A stretch of DNA of 64,000 nt from Heterocephalus glaber. Its lineage: Eukaryota; Chordata; Mammalia; Rodentia; Bathyergidae. Position 1 is the first letter of the stretch; each line of letters opens with the position of its first letter. Location: contig NW_004624776.1 of NCBI RefSeq assembly GCF_000247695.1, forward strand, positions 12,805,964 through 12,869,963, given 5' to 3'. The translations under genes were made by a program, and so were the position numbers. The notes under the pieces were generated by a model. That model searched no databases, had not been told where the DNA came from, and worked only from the letters and a program-made list of their open reading frames with translations. Positions 23,815-35,084 of this stretch are shown piece by piece.

Positions 23815-24872
23815 TTAAAAAGATTTTGCCTACCAAGAGAAACTACCAACAGAGTGAAGAGACAACCCACAATATGGGAAAAATGTTTTACCAGGTATTC
23901 CTCAGACAAAGGACTAGTATATAGAATATATAAAGAACTCAAAAAAAAATCAGACCCCCTCCCAAATTTAAAGACCCAATCCAAAAATAGGCATCTGAAA
24001 TTAATAGACATTTCTCAGACAAAGAACTAGAAACAGCAAATAAACATATGAAAAATGTTCAACATTACTGGTCATTTGTGAGCTGCAAATGAAAACCACA
24101 CTGAGATTCCACCTCACCCCAGAAACAATGGCTGCTATCAAGAAATCAACCAATAACAAATGCTGGGGGCGCCGTGGGGAAAAATGAACCCTTCTCCACT
24201 ATTGGTGGGAGTTTATACTGGTGCAACCACTGTGGGAGTCAGTGTGAAGTTTCCTCAAAAAACTAAAAACTAGAGGTTCCACCTGACCCAGTTATTCCCC
24301 TTCTTGGTTATCTTCTTGAAAGAATTAAAAGGATCATACCACAGCGATATATGTACACCTATGTTTATAGCAGCACAGTTTGTAATAGCTAAATCTTGAA
24401 ACAGCCCAAGTACCCATAAACCAGTGATTGGATAAAAAAGTTATTATTTTTTTTATGGAATACTACTCAGCCATAAAGAAAGATAGAGACATTTATAGCT
24501 AAATGGTTGCACCTTGGACAATACTCTTAAATGAAATAAATAGGACACACATGTGTAAATACCACATTGTTTGTCTGGTGTGAGAAACTGAAAGTGTAAA
24601 TGAGGGCCAAAATGTATAATAGATAATGTGAAATAGGAAGAAAATGTTCAAAGGGGAGGGGAACTAGGGAAGGGGGCAGGGGAAAGGAAGGGAGGGAAAA
24701 AATGAGAAAAGAAGGAAAAGTGGAAACGAAGCTTTTGTAAATAGGGAGTGGTTGAAGAGAGGGAAGGGGAATGAGACAAAATAAGAACCAAGATATATCA
24801 CGTACAGGTACAAATTCTCAATGATGAATGTGATCATAATATATATCTAAAATACACCAATAAAATTAATTG
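23815..24872 (+). mobile_element. Sense L1 (L1-B), ORF2 C-terminus plus 3'-UTR
   Basis: Sense L1 landmarks in order: AACAGAGTGAAGAGACAACC, CATATGAAAAATGTTCAACA, CTGCAAATGAAAACCACACT, TATACTGGTGCAACCACTGT, CAGCACAGTTTGTAATAGCT, TGGAATACTACTCAGCCATA, then a purine-rich tract (24640-24780), TAAGAACCAAGATATATCAC and ACACCAATAAAATTAATTG. ORF2 is 5'-truncated and broken by stops. It has a single tail unit, unlike the duplicated copies at 20.1, 30.9 and 56.9 kb. Confidence 0.92.
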
Positions 24873-24879
24873 TATTCTT

Positions 24880-25170
24880 AGTTGATTTTTATATGGTGTG
24901 AGTTATGGGACTAACTTCTTTCTTCCACATGTGGATGTCCAGTTTCCCAAATACTATTTGTTTAAGAGGCTCCATTCCCCATTCTTGGCACTTTTATCAG
25001 TGGTTAGTTGACCATAAATGTGTGATGCTGTTGTAAATTATTTTTTTGACTTCATTTTAGGATAGTTTGTTGTTAGTTAGAAACACTACTGAATTTTACA
25101 TGTTGATTTCTTATCCTGCAACTTTACTGAATTTATTAGTTCTAACAGTTTTTTGGTGGAATCTTTAAAG
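24880..25170 (-). mobile_element. Antisense L1 (L1-A), further ORF2 segment
   Basis: TTAGTTGATTTTTATATGGT, TGGATGTCCAGTTTCCCAAA, TTCTTGGCACTTTTATCAGT, ATGTTGATTTCTTATCCTGC and AACTTTACTGAATTTATTAG are reverse complements of the L1 ORF2 region expected just upstream of the part ending at 23301. Hence the sequence at 23302-24879 was inserted into, or accumulated within, L1-A. Confidence 0.88.
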
Positions 25171-26111
25171 GGAGAGAGAGAAAATATGAATTAATTTAAG
25201 TTCTCCACACAAGTATTTCTGAAGCAAAATATAAATTACATAGAGGTATATGTCATATTCACTATAGTAAAGTTTTAGCAATTGCTTATGTAAACTGCAG
25301 AGAATAGTCAAGTAATTACATTATGAGATTTAATAGGATATTATTTCGTTTGAGACTTACTTTGGAGCCATGAGTTTGGGAAGCAACATGTTGATGTTTA
25401 TGGTCAATTTTTAGGACTCTGATGATTCTGTCTCCAGTTAGAGACATTTGACTGCTGCTCATCAGTTAGACCATTCTCCATGGATGAGACTCATTTAAAC
25501 ACTACGGACACTAAAACTCTTGGTACTTCAACTCATAGACTGTGCACTCCACCAGTCAGTAAAACAGGAAGTTAAAGTAACCTTGGGCTGGTGCCAATTT
25601 AAAAGCTTCTCTTGAACACAGTGGGGTGCTTAAAAGTGCACCTGTGAGAATGCACACATGCAGAAAAATTCTCAGGAATATAGCATGATCAAAGTGCACA
25701 TCACTGATGAGCATTTCATTGAACCACCTGCACAATATCACCTGCAGAGAGACAAGTGGAGATGCTGTTTACCCAGTGACAAAGAAGGCAGAAAGTCAAA
25801 ATAAGGGAAGATGGCTTCTTTATCTATAGTCCAAGGGCACAGACTAAGGAGAGAAATTAACTCTTCCATTACAAAATTGTCCACCCAAGAGGAAATCCTG
25901 TAGCCACCAGACAAAACTTCCACATTTTATGTCTCAGAAGGCAAAGGATAGCCTAGTGACTTCTTGCAGTTGCTTAACATCATAACAATTATCTTCAAAA
26001 CTCTACAACAGTCCTTAGCAACAATTCACTGGAAAGCATGAATTGGCAAGGTAGAACTGCTCTATATTCACATCCCAAAACAATTTTGTTGGATTTTGAG
26101 GCAAATGACAT
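25171..26111. other. Unassigned stretch
   Basis: No gene or repeat family recognised. Two 61-codon minus-strand frames near 25556-25923 are unremarkable. Confidence 0.4.
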
Positions 26112-26291
26112 TTTTTCCAGTGTTGGGGAGTAAACTCAGGGTCTTCACACTGAACTACATCCCTACTCCTTCTCTAACTGTTTATACTGACAAAGAGTCT
26201 CACTTAGTCACTAAGTTGCCCAGTTCAGGCTTGTCATACTCCTAGCTCAGCCTCTGAGTGCTGGGATTACAGGCATATGCCACTTTGCCTG
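26112..26291 (-). repeat. B1-dID composite SINE, antisense
   Basis: On the plus strand, the ID part (GGGGAGTAAACTCAGGGTCT and ACACTGAACTACATCCC) comes first, then the B1 part: CTAAGTTGCCCAGTTCAGGC, AGCTCAGCCTCTGAGTGCTG and GGGATTACAGGCATATGCCA. Confidence 0.85.
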
Positions 26292-26624
26292 TAAAGTGGA
26301 ATCTCTCAAGACTTGCTTTCGTGGCATAGAGGGGAAAGGCAAATGTCACTTTTTCCCCACCTGTCTTTCCAAAACCAGCTCTCTAGAGTATCCCTTTCAC
26401 CCAATTCTCTCTTTTTCACCAGCATGCTATTGGCACCTAAATCACATCAATCCCCTCTTCACTCCTAATTCTCTAATCCCTGTTTCTCCATCCTGAGTCG
26501 ATTTACTTTTATTCATATGCTCATCCTCCTGCCTAGACAAACTTCATTTGCTTTCTCCATATCTTCTATTCTACTACAACTTCCACATTGCCAGTGATGC
26601 TCAAAAACAAATATTCATGCCTTC
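26292..26624. other. Unassigned stretch
   Basis: Pyrimidine-rich plus strand with no recognised gene or repeat. Confidence 0.35.
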
Positions 26625-26745
26625 TTTCCACCAATTTATTGAGTACTACTTATGTCAATCTGCTCTCTTGGCTGGGGAGAAGCAGCAAAGAAAAAAGCAA
26701 CTTAAAATCTTCCTGGCCTTCAAGGAGCCTAGAGTCTAGCAGGGA
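26625..26745 (-). repeat. L2 LINE 3' end, antisense
   Basis: CCAATTTATTGAGTACTACT, GGCTGGGGAGAAGCAGCAAA and CTTCAAGGAGCCTAGAGTCT are the degenerate reverse complement of the L2 3' end. Confidence 0.65.
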
Positions 26746-27490
26746 TGTACGTAATTGTTGCACAATTAGTAAGAGGATGAGTGGCACAATCTGGAAACCC
26801 AACAAACTTTAACAGAGGCAAAAGGCCAAAACTCTACTGAAAAATCATCAATTATTTTTCCTATACACCAATACTAGACAGTTAGAAATCAAGGACATGA
26901 CATCCTTTTCACCAACTCAAACTAAAAAATGAAAATTACACAGCAATTAAAATCCATATACAGAAGAAATAATCAACAAAACAGGAGTGCAAATTACATA
27001 GAACAGGTGATAATATACAACAGACCTTGTTTTAAAAACACGTTTAAAAGGGAAAACATCCTGTATTTTCTTTTTTAAATTTTCATTAATATGTTTGTAA
27101 TTGATAGTAAATATATTCATCGTGTGGATATATATTTATATATGTCAATGCATATATATATATATATCGCATTTTGAGCCTTTTTACATCCGCTATATTT
27201 TCTAATAAAAATGAGACATAGTTTTTAAAATAAGAAGAAGGAAGAGGGACCATTAACCCTAATAGGCACTAAAGCATGTTACTGACCTATAATCAGTAGG
27301 TCTGTGATATTGGTACAAAAGCCAATTGCCAATAGAACCAAGGAACCATATTATAATGCCTCACAAGCCCTGAGGTTTAACACATGGTAAGGGAGGACTC
27401 TCAATCCAGCAAAGGAGAAAAAACATTTCTCAATAAATAGTTCTGGAACAATCATGAGGCTATTTAGAAAAACAAATGCAGCAATCCCAG
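26746..27490. other. Unassigned AT-rich stretch
   Basis: No gene. Parts at 26900-27030 have the A-rich look of old L1 sequence but no landmark. A short TA-rich run lies at about 27149-27167. Confidence 0.35.
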
Positions 27491-27600
27491 GGCCAGGGAT
27501 GTAGCTCAGTGGCACAGCACCTGCCTGGCAAGTGTGAGGCCCTGAGTTCGATTCCCAGTACTGAAAAAGAAAAATGAGGAACAAAGAAAAAAAAAAAAAA
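27491..27600 (+). repeat. ID SINE
   Basis: Starts GGCCAGGGATGTAGCTCAGT (A-box region), continues with CCTGCCTGGCAAGTGTGAGG and CTGAGTTCGATTCCCAGTAC (B-box GTTCGATTCC), and ends in an A-rich tail with a final run of A. Divergence from the younger ID copies suggests an older subfamily. Confidence 0.9.
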
Positions 27601-28679
27601 GCAGTGACCATCAACCCCTGGGTGCCCATCGAGAACTACTGGTGATAATTTTTAAGAGCAAACATTCGGAAGCCTCACCATCCCACTGCTAAATTTAAGA
27701 CTCAGTAAATCTAGAAAGAGATTGGACAAAAGGTCTCTAATATAGAATCAAGTGATTCTATAATGAAGTTGGAATTTAGAATCACTGATTTAGAGTCCTA
27801 TTTCATAGCACAGGTAAGAATAAAAGTCCAGATTACAAGTGAGTTAGAATTTGATTAGAGATAGAAATTCAACTGAAATTAAAATTAGAAAAAAATTTAA
27901 AATCTTAAATTTCTAGATAGAAGATGACTTTTAAGATTAAAAGTAATGGCAGAAATTACAAACAAATAAACAAACAAAACCTAAAATCAAAATTAAAGGG
28001 AACCAGAAACAATTATTTATGATGAAGGTATTAGTTAAATGATGAACACCTTCAACATATAAAGACACAATTTAGAAGAGATAAAATTTTAATACAGAGA
28101 GAAATGGATGTGTAAAATTTGTATATTCAGAATAACTATCAAAATTTTGTTCTCTGACAAGTCTAATGACCCTCCCTTATCACACTGTCCTAATAAATAA
28201 GATCTGAAATAAACAGTGAGTTGGATGAAAATAAACAATAACCTGAGTGAAATAAACAATAAATTGGATGAATATGAGAGACGCTACAGTCATAAAGATA
28301 ATAGTTGTGGACAATTTTGAGCCAGTAAACTTGAAAATTTAATGAATAAGCAAATATCTATAAAATTATAGCATAATAGTCTGACTTCCAAAGAAAAAGA
28401 AAACCTGAATAACTATATAATGACGTTATAAAATGACTCAACAGTTTAAATCTTTCTACAAAGGTTACAAGTGAGCCCAATCAATATTCAATGAAGAAAT
28501 AATTCCAGGTTTATGTAAACTAAGTCAAGAATAGAGAAAAAGAGGAAATATTTCCCTAAAAAACTGTGTGTGGAATTCTAATATCATGTCTAATAAGGAA
28601 AACTGTAGATATATTACATTTAAGTATAGATAAAAATTCTAAATAAACATGTACAAGCAAAATCCAACAATGAATTTTA
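27601..28679. other. Unassigned A-rich stretch
   Basis: AT-rich, with strand-skewed A content resembling old L1 sense strand, but no landmark that supports a call. No open frame of note. Confidence 0.35.
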
Positions 28680-30396
28680 AAATGGCAACATAATCCAGTT
28701 GGAAATGTCCAGGAAAGCCAGAAGCTGGTTGAATATTAGAAAACTAATAAAAGTAGCTTACAAATTAAAAGATTAAAGGAGAAAAACCACAAAATCATAT
28801 TAACTGAATACAGGAAAAGTATTTAATATAATTCAATATCCATCCATGGGTTATCCACATAAAATCTACAACAAGCATGACCCTTAAAGATAAAATGAGA
28901 AGAATCCAGATCAGAAGAAAGAAAAAGGAGTTGATCACTACTCCTGTTTAACAATGAGCTAAAGGTCCTACTCAGCAAGATAAAAAAGAAAAGGAAATAA
29001 ACTATAAAAGTGGGAAAGATATGTCCATCAGAAGTGAGATCATTATTTACATTTTCTACAATTATATATTAGTTAATGAGTTTATTAAGATTCCTGGATT
29101 ACAAAATAACAAACTAAAATAAATTCCATTTACATGAACCAGCTGTGTACAAGTAGAAAACTCAATTTTAAAAATTTATCATAGCATAGCAAAGGATGAG
29201 GCACCCAGATATAAATCTAAAACTATGTGCGAGACCTTTAAGGAAGGAATATAAAATTTTATTTGAAAGGCATTATGGAAATGCTAAATAGATCATGTGG
29301 GTTATTATGACTTAATATCATAGCAATGTCAAGTTTTTAAATATGACCAATATGTTTAATATGATTATATTCAAAATCTCCCCAGTTTTTACACAGAAGA
29401 GTAAAGAGACAAGCCCCTCCTGAAGAAGCAGTGACTGATTATAACACTGGAGCACCATGGACTGAGTGCAATGAGTCAAGAGATAACTGACTGACGAAAA
29501 GAACAGAAATGTCAGAAATCTACCCACATATGTGGGCATTTGGCTGATAAAAGAACTGGCATGGATGAAAATCAGCCAGCCACAGCACTACACCATGACT
29601 TATAACCACGGAAAAAGTAGACTTTTGCTGCTACTTTTGCTACTTTACATACTCTACAAAACTCAACCTGTGACTCAGGCGTAAAGACAAAACCCAACAA
29701 AATAATCTAGAATCTATATTGGAAAATATCTTTATGATTGCAAGAAAAATATTTAAGTCACAAAGCACAAACCAGAAAAGGAAAAATAATTGACCACTGC
29801 ATTAAAATTACAAGTTTCCTTTCAATAAAAGAAGCTACAGAAAGACTGAAAAGACAAGCCACAGACTGGGCTGTCTTTGACAATATGAATTGATAAAAGT
29901 TTAATATTTGAGATATAGAAAGAGGTCTTACACATTCATAAGAAAATTACCAATAACCCAATAGAACAATCAGCCAAAGTCACCAAGAGATTCTTCACAC
30001 AGGAGAAAATCAAATGCAAGTGAAGCCATCCACAATCAGGTGGCCAAACATCCGGAAGTCTCACCATAGCAAGGGCGGGGCAGAAGGTGGAGCAACAGAA
30101 AGTCCCATGACACCAATATTATACAACTTGCTATAACCACCTTAAAAAGCAGGTGGGATCGTTTCATGAAGTCAAATGTGCTCAAACCTGAAGACTAAGC
30201 AATCCCATTCCTGAGTTTGTGCGCCGAGAATCCTTCCCACGACTGGGGCAACAGAAAAGAATGTTCTCAAAGATACTGTCCCCAACAGCAAAATCTCGGA
30301 AGTCACCCAACTGTCTGTGAAGAGGAGAAAGGATGAAAACAGGACCTACGACCTAACAACACCCAGCAGTGAAGGGGAGCTCCATGTATATTAAAG
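28680..30396 (+). mobile_element. Old L1 ORF2 region, sense, heavily decayed
   Basis: Degenerate landmarks in the right order: CATCCATGGGTTATCC with AAATCTACAACAAGCATGAC (RT region), ACAATGAGCTAAAGGTCCTA, TTAATGAGTTTATTAAGATT followed by CCTGGATTAC, TAAATTCCATTTACATGAAC, AGATATAAATCTAAAACTAT, CTACCCACATATGTGGGCAT, TCTTTATGATTGCAAGAAAA, and CAAAGATACTGTCCCCAACA near the 3' end. All frames are destroyed. Two young ID elements lie in or near its 3' part. Confidence 0.65.
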
Positions 30397-30409
30397 ATTA
30401 TACATTTCC
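30397..30409. repeat. Target-site duplication of ID at 30410 (left)
   Basis: ATTATACATTTCC, repeated exactly at 30505-30517. Confidence 0.9.
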
Positions 30410-30504
30410 AGGCTGGGGATTTAGCTCGGTGGTTCCAGCGCCTGCCCCGCAAGCGCAAGGACTCGAGTTCGATCCCTGGTACCAAAAATATAATAATAAT
30501 AATT
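30410..30504 (+). repeat. ID SINE with 13-bp target-site duplication
   Basis: GGCTGGGGATTTAGCTCGGT, GCCTGCCCCGCAAGCGCAAG and ACTCGAGTTCGATCCCTGGT followed by ACC and an AATAAT-type tail. A-box TTTAGCTCGGTGG and B-box GTTCGATCC are present. Several CpGs survive. Exact 13-bp duplications flank it, so this is a recent retrotransposition into the old L1. Confidence 0.95.
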
Positions 30505-30570
30505 ATTATACATTTCCCCAAATAATGTTGAATGAAAATAAGTAAAACTCAGAAGATTTCACATTTTTCT

Positions 30571-30659
30571 TTTTTTTTTTTGGTACCGGGGATCAAACTC
30601 GGGTCCTTGAGCTTGCGCAGCAGGAGGCAAAACCACTGAGCGAAATCCCTGGCCCTGCA
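30571..30659 (-). repeat. ID SINE, antisense
   Basis: The plus strand begins with a T-rich tail, then GGTACCGGGGATCAAACTCG, GGTCCTTGAGCTTGCGCAGC, and CCACTGAGCGAAATCCCTGG ending in CCC. Probable short duplication ACATTTTT on both sides (30561 and 30662). It lies 66 bases from the sense ID at 30410 in opposite orientation. Confidence 0.93.
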
Positions 30660-30904
30660 TAACATTTTTTTAAAGCTTAAAAGCAAGTAAAACTAAGCCA
30701 TAATTGTTTATGAAAACATACGCAGATAAAACTGTTTCTAAACAACAGGGAATACTGCACACACAATTCAAGACAAGAGTAAAGGAAGAAAGAGGCTGTG
30801 GTCAGCAAGGTCACACGTGAGTCCCCACTTTGAATGTTAGGTTCATGGCTGTTTATGTTTTGTGGCTTGTATCAACTTTGTGCAGTGTTGATATTATGTC
30901 TCTT
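30660..30904 (+). mobile_element. Possible 3' remainder of the old L1
   Basis: Continuation of the sequence before the ID insertions (AATAAGTAAAACTCAGAAG before, AAAGCAAGTAAAACTAAGCC after). It resembles the end of an old L1 3'-UTR but lacks firm landmarks. Confidence 0.35.
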
Positions 30905-30919
30905 AAAAACAATAACAAG
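30905..30919. repeat. Target-site duplication of L1 (left)
   Basis: AAAAACAATAACAAG, repeated exactly at 31420-31434. Confidence 0.93.
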
Positions 30920-31419
30920 GGAAGGGGAAGTGGGAGGGGTAGGGGAAAGAAAAGAAGGGAATGGAATTAATATGAGAAAATGGAGAAATGGAAACAAAAT
31001 CTTTGTAAACAGGGAGGGATGGAGGAGTTGAAGGGAGGGTAGGGGAAGGGGGAAAAAATAAGAACCAAGAGAGATTATGTAAAGGTGCAAATTTCCCATG
31101 ATGAATGTCATTATATTGTATACCTAAAATGTACCAATGATTAGAATGAATAATTGATAATGTGAAATAGGAAGAAAAGGTCCAAAGGGGTAGAGGAAGT
31201 GGAAGGGGCAGGGGAAAGGAAAAAAGGGAAAGGAAAAATGATGAGAAATGAAAAAAATGGAAACAAAGCCTTTGTAAATACGGAAGGGTGGAGGGTGTGA
31301 AGGGAGGGCAGGGAATGGGGAAAAAATAAGAACCAAGATGCATCATGTAAAGGTACAATTCCCAATGAGAAATATAAATGTGTTGTATACCTACAATGTA
31401 CCAATAAAAGAATTTAAAA
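30920..31419 (+). mobile_element. 5'-truncated L1 3'-UTR with two tandem units and exact 15-bp duplication
   Basis: A 500-bp insertion made of two tandem copies of the L1 tail unit: purine tract, TTTGTAAACAGGGAGGGA or its variant, TAAGAACCAAGA (31059 and 31327), and CTAAAATGTACCAA or CTACAATGTACCAA. The period is 268 bp. It ends ACCAATAAAAGAATTT and a short A tail. The flanking 15-bp duplication fixes both ends and shows target-primed reverse transcription. The minus-strand frames (up to 176 codons, the longest in the window) are low-complexity Phe/Pro/Ser-rich artefacts of the purine tract. Confidence 0.95.
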
Positions 31420-31434
31420 AAAAACAATAACAAG

Positions 31435-31685
31435 ATTTTTATCTTCCGGAAAACTAGAGAAGTTTTTGTAAATTAGAGACAGCAAATACCTAAAAGCAAG
31501 AATTTACAATTTATGTGTGATCTGGGGTATCAATGACAGTGTTCACCATAGGGTTCTCTTGTGCATTTCCCAGGTGCATATAAAAATTATGTTATTATGG
31601 TAACTAAAAATAGGGCTTAAAACTCAGTAGTATAATGACTTTGCACACTGTAAAATATAACTTAATTAGTCAACACATATTTCCT
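31435..31685. other. Unassigned stretch
   Basis: No gene or repeat recognised between the L1 duplication and the GC-rich patch. Confidence 0.35.
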
Positions 31686-32510
31686 CTTAAGGGAGGGTTA
31701 AAAGAAAGCCCTGCCCCCAGGGAGAGTATCTGATATTAAATCGTTTGATACAAAAAGCTTTCAGAATCCCAAGGCATTCCTTACGGTCCTCAAAATCCAT
31801 CCCCCAGTCCTGCTGGTTCCACCGTGTATATCTCCCACACCAGCCAGCTACAGCCTGGCCCTGGGCACTCATCATCTCTTGATCCTGGCACACACGGCAT
31901 CCCTGCCCCGTGAGGCCACCCCATCCTTCCTCCAGACATGCACACCCAGCCTGGAAGCTTCACCTGGGCCCCACAGGGCAATTCCCATAGCAGGCCAGGG
32001 GGCACATTCTTCTTGTGGAAGCATCCTAAAAAGCGGAATTTAAGCAGTTATCTCACACGTCACAACAGCTTGCATTTTGTCACCCTAGTATGCAATGATT
32101 GCCTTGAGGACCACAGCCTTGCAGGTCCTTTTATGTCTCTCCAAAGCAGAGAGCCTCAGTGTAATTGCAGCAATCCATTGTCCAATAGGGAAAGGGAAGA
32201 CATTAAACTTCTTATCCAGAAGAGAAACTCCCATCTGGAGAGTGGCCTGTGTGGCTTGCAGTTTGGCCCCGGCAAGCCTTCCCAGTCACCCTTTCACCTC
32301 AGGAGAGATGCTGCCCTCCCCACCGTTCAGTTCCTTGGAATACTACAAGAATGCCACACTTACTGAAGTTCGGAAAACCCTGTATTAACTGGACCTCAGT
32401 GGTCTGCTTGGTTTCTTGGCATGAGGACACTTCAGAGAGTTTGCTATGGTTATGTGACTTGAGAATCACCAAAAGGGGTTTCTAGATGTCACATCCTGAA
32501 ACTCCCTTAT
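31686..32510. other. GC-richer unassigned patch with overlapping open frames
   Basis: The patch is GC-richer than its neighbours and free of recognised repeats. Plus-strand frames of 142 codons (31938-32366), 97 codons (32095-32388) and 78 codons (32249-32485) overlap one another, and minus-strand frames of 68-71 codons lie at 31687-32005. None resembles a known protein. The 142-codon translation is Ser/Pro/Leu-rich with no signal peptide, membrane segment or motif. It could be a decayed exon, a lineage-specific transcript or a conserved non-coding block; nothing seen decides between them. Confidence 0.35.
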
Positions 32511-32779
32511 CCATAATCACACCCACACACGCACGCACGTGTGTACACGGAATACTTCTATACACAGCCTAGAGCAAATAGCAGACTATTCCCCAAACAA
32601 TGGCATTTTCCCTTAAGGAGTAGTTTTCATGCTTCATATCCCCTCCCCTGCTTTCTCTTCAATTCATTTCTCAAGCTCAACTTGAATACACTCCTGCCCT
32701 AAATTTCTTTTTATTTCTACAACACTCTCAATCTATTTATGAGTTGTCGCTTTTAAAATATTATGTGGTGGGTCATCCT

Positions 32780-32880
32780 CCAGGAGACTGGACTCTGTGA
32801 GCAAAGGAACATCGATCCTGTGTCCCCAGCACAGAGCAAAGCTCCTGGCATGCTGTACATGCTCAACTCCAACTGTGACA
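32780..32880 (+). repeat. L2 LINE 3' end fragment
   Basis: GACTGGACTCTGTGAGCAAA, then CCTGTGTCCCCAGCACAGAG, CTCCTGGCATGCTGTACATG and CTCAA follow the L2 tail order. Confidence 0.6.
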
Positions 32881-35084
32881 CCAAACAGCACACACAGGAA
32901 TGCAAATGTGTTTCCACTGGTTTCACTCCTTTTCTTTAGATGGAACATTCCTAGAAGCAATTTCAGGAGATAGTTTACAGGCTTCTCCAAAAAAGAAAGA
33001 AAACATTGGCTAATGAACTGGCTAAATGCTTTCAGGACTTCCAAATTAATGTCTAAACCCTACGGTGTCATAGGGTTAAGCCTTCACTGTTCTCATCTCC
33101 CTATGCTCTGGTTAGATACCAAAGATTTTAAATTATAATTCTGAATAAAAGTGAATAGAGGTCGAGGACACAAATGGGAGAGATGTTTGGTACAGGTCTT
33201 CTTTCATTTTTGATTTAAAAAAATAAACAAAACGCAACTGCATGAGGCAATAGCAGAGGCAGACCAAGATGTGCGGACTTATTTTCAAGGTATTTGGTAA
33301 AGGAGAAGTGAAAAGAAAACCTCATCAGTTCAAACTTCCTAGAAAAGAGTGGACTTAAATCATGTAGGTCATGATTTAAATGAATTAAGCTGAACTATTA
33401 GATTTTGATTTGTCATATAGCTTAGTTTGGGGTTGAGATTATGACGCAAGAGATTTTTCACTTTTAGATGAGCACTGTACAGGAATGATTACAATGTGGA
33501 CCCTAATTGTACCTACCCAAGATAGGACATGATATCCTCATTTTAGAGGGCTAGTGATTTAGAGTTAGTGTATTTGCTTTTAGGAAGTTATTAATATTCA
33601 GTGGTCCGATTTATTTGATGCCTGCTCCATGAGAAGCACAATTCCCAAGTGCAGCCTCAGTCCTCCCACAAAACCTGACAACTTTTCTGAAAACTCACTC
33701 AGAGATGCTGTCTGCTGAAACAGCTCTTAACTGCAAGTGGAGACTGCTCACATCTGGCAAGCTGGACTGAGTTAATCTACTTAAAATTCATACACTTTTC
33801 CAGTGAAGTTTTCAGGCAATTTTTAGGTATGACATTAAAGTTTATATTTATCCTCTCACTTTTCAATGGTTTTCCGACAATAAAAACGTGTTCAAGATAG
33901 TCTTTACTTATGTGTGGCCTTGATTTAGTTAATGTTATTTTACAATCAACTTATCTCACACTTAAATTTTGGGGATGCAAGACTGTCCCATAGACAAACT
34001 CACAAGAAGTGGCTACTAAGTCATTGTCATCATTATTACTGTCATCATGATTATTTTGTTGCTATTACTGAAGAGCACGGTAGAAGATGGTAAACTAATT
34101 TTAGTGTCCACATCTAAGATTTCTAAACTGACAACAAGGTGATTTTCTCTCTCTCTGAAAAAGAGGGTAAGATTGGAATTCAAATAAGCTCTTCTGAGGC
34201 TGATGATGTGTATTACCTGCCCTTACAGTCTTAGAAATGATGCTACTATATAAGATCATTCACATTAAAAGCAGACTTGGGAGCAGTGCATATGGAATAG
34301 ATGATGAATTTCTTGACATGCTGTTCTGAAAAGAGAGGTTGCTGATTGGTGTACAACAGTACTTGTAAAATACATATTTGACTAGCTCTATAACAATCTC
34401 CAGTTATGATTATAAAGCATATCACCAAGCACATAAGAAACATAACTTCATTTTTCTTTGCTTATGTGGATAAAACAGAAGCTGAACTAAGCCAATGAAC
34501 AGGACCTTCTTTTTCAACACTTTGAGGCTCAAGCATTCTTCCATACAAACTACGCTTCTGTGACTCAGTACGTTTACTTAAAAGGCCAAAGTACATAACC
34601 AAACTACCAGAAGTAAACAATGATGTGACTTTCAGAGCACCTTCCAGAGTCTCCTTGCTGGGGAAGTGAGGACAAACTTGGAGGGTGAGCAGAGCTCAGT
34701 TTCTCCCACAGAACAGAGCAGCTTCCCAGCTAGTTGGAAAATTAAAAGGTACCCTCAGCAGACTTTCGATTCGCCTCAGGGTCTCTACCAAGTTTCAGAA
34801 ACTCCCTATGGAGCCAGCCCACACAGCACCTCAGGTTTCCTCCTTCTATCTCACCCACACCCTACCCAACAAGCTACTCTCTTGCCACTATTTCATTCAA
34901 GGCCTGCAGGAATCAACCAGGTAACAGGGAGCTTGAGGTGAAAGAGCAAAGCTCTAGGGCACACAACAAGGGAGTTATAGGACAATGTGGTGATACTGTG
35001 AAATGCAGTGCAGTCTTCATCTCCACTTCTTAACACACAGCTCCTAAACCTATTGGCATCTCCAGGGTGCTGAGAGTCTGCCTG
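32881..35084. other. Unassigned stretch
   Basis: Over 2 kb with no gene or repeat family recognised. A 103-codon minus-strand frame (32733-33044) starts beyond the L2 fragment and resembles nothing known. Overlapping plus-strand frames at 34666-34941 (91 and 79 codons) are equally unremarkable. A small inverted repeat lies at 33355-33379. Confidence 0.4.
33355..33379. repeat. Short perfect inverted repeat
   Basis: TTAAATCATG (33355-33364) and CATGATTTAA (33370-33379) are exact reverse complements around TAGGT. Function unknown; chance possible. Confidence 0.75.

Noticed and set aside
23765..24872. A twin-priming (5' inversion) L1
   Set aside because: The inverted scrap is a 3' tail, not an internal ORF2 segment as twin priming would give, so a separate insertion or rearrangement is more likely.
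30903..31433. Minus-strand open frame of 176 codons, the longest in the window
   Set aside because: It lies inside the duplicated L1 3'-UTR, reads the purine tract backwards, and is a Phe/Pro/Ser-rich low-complexity product. The same kind of frame appears at 20366-20695.
31938..32366. 142-codon plus-strand frame as a gene
   Set aside because: Overlaps other frames, has no domain, signal or homology that I recognise, and no splice or promoter context. Kept only as an unassigned patch.
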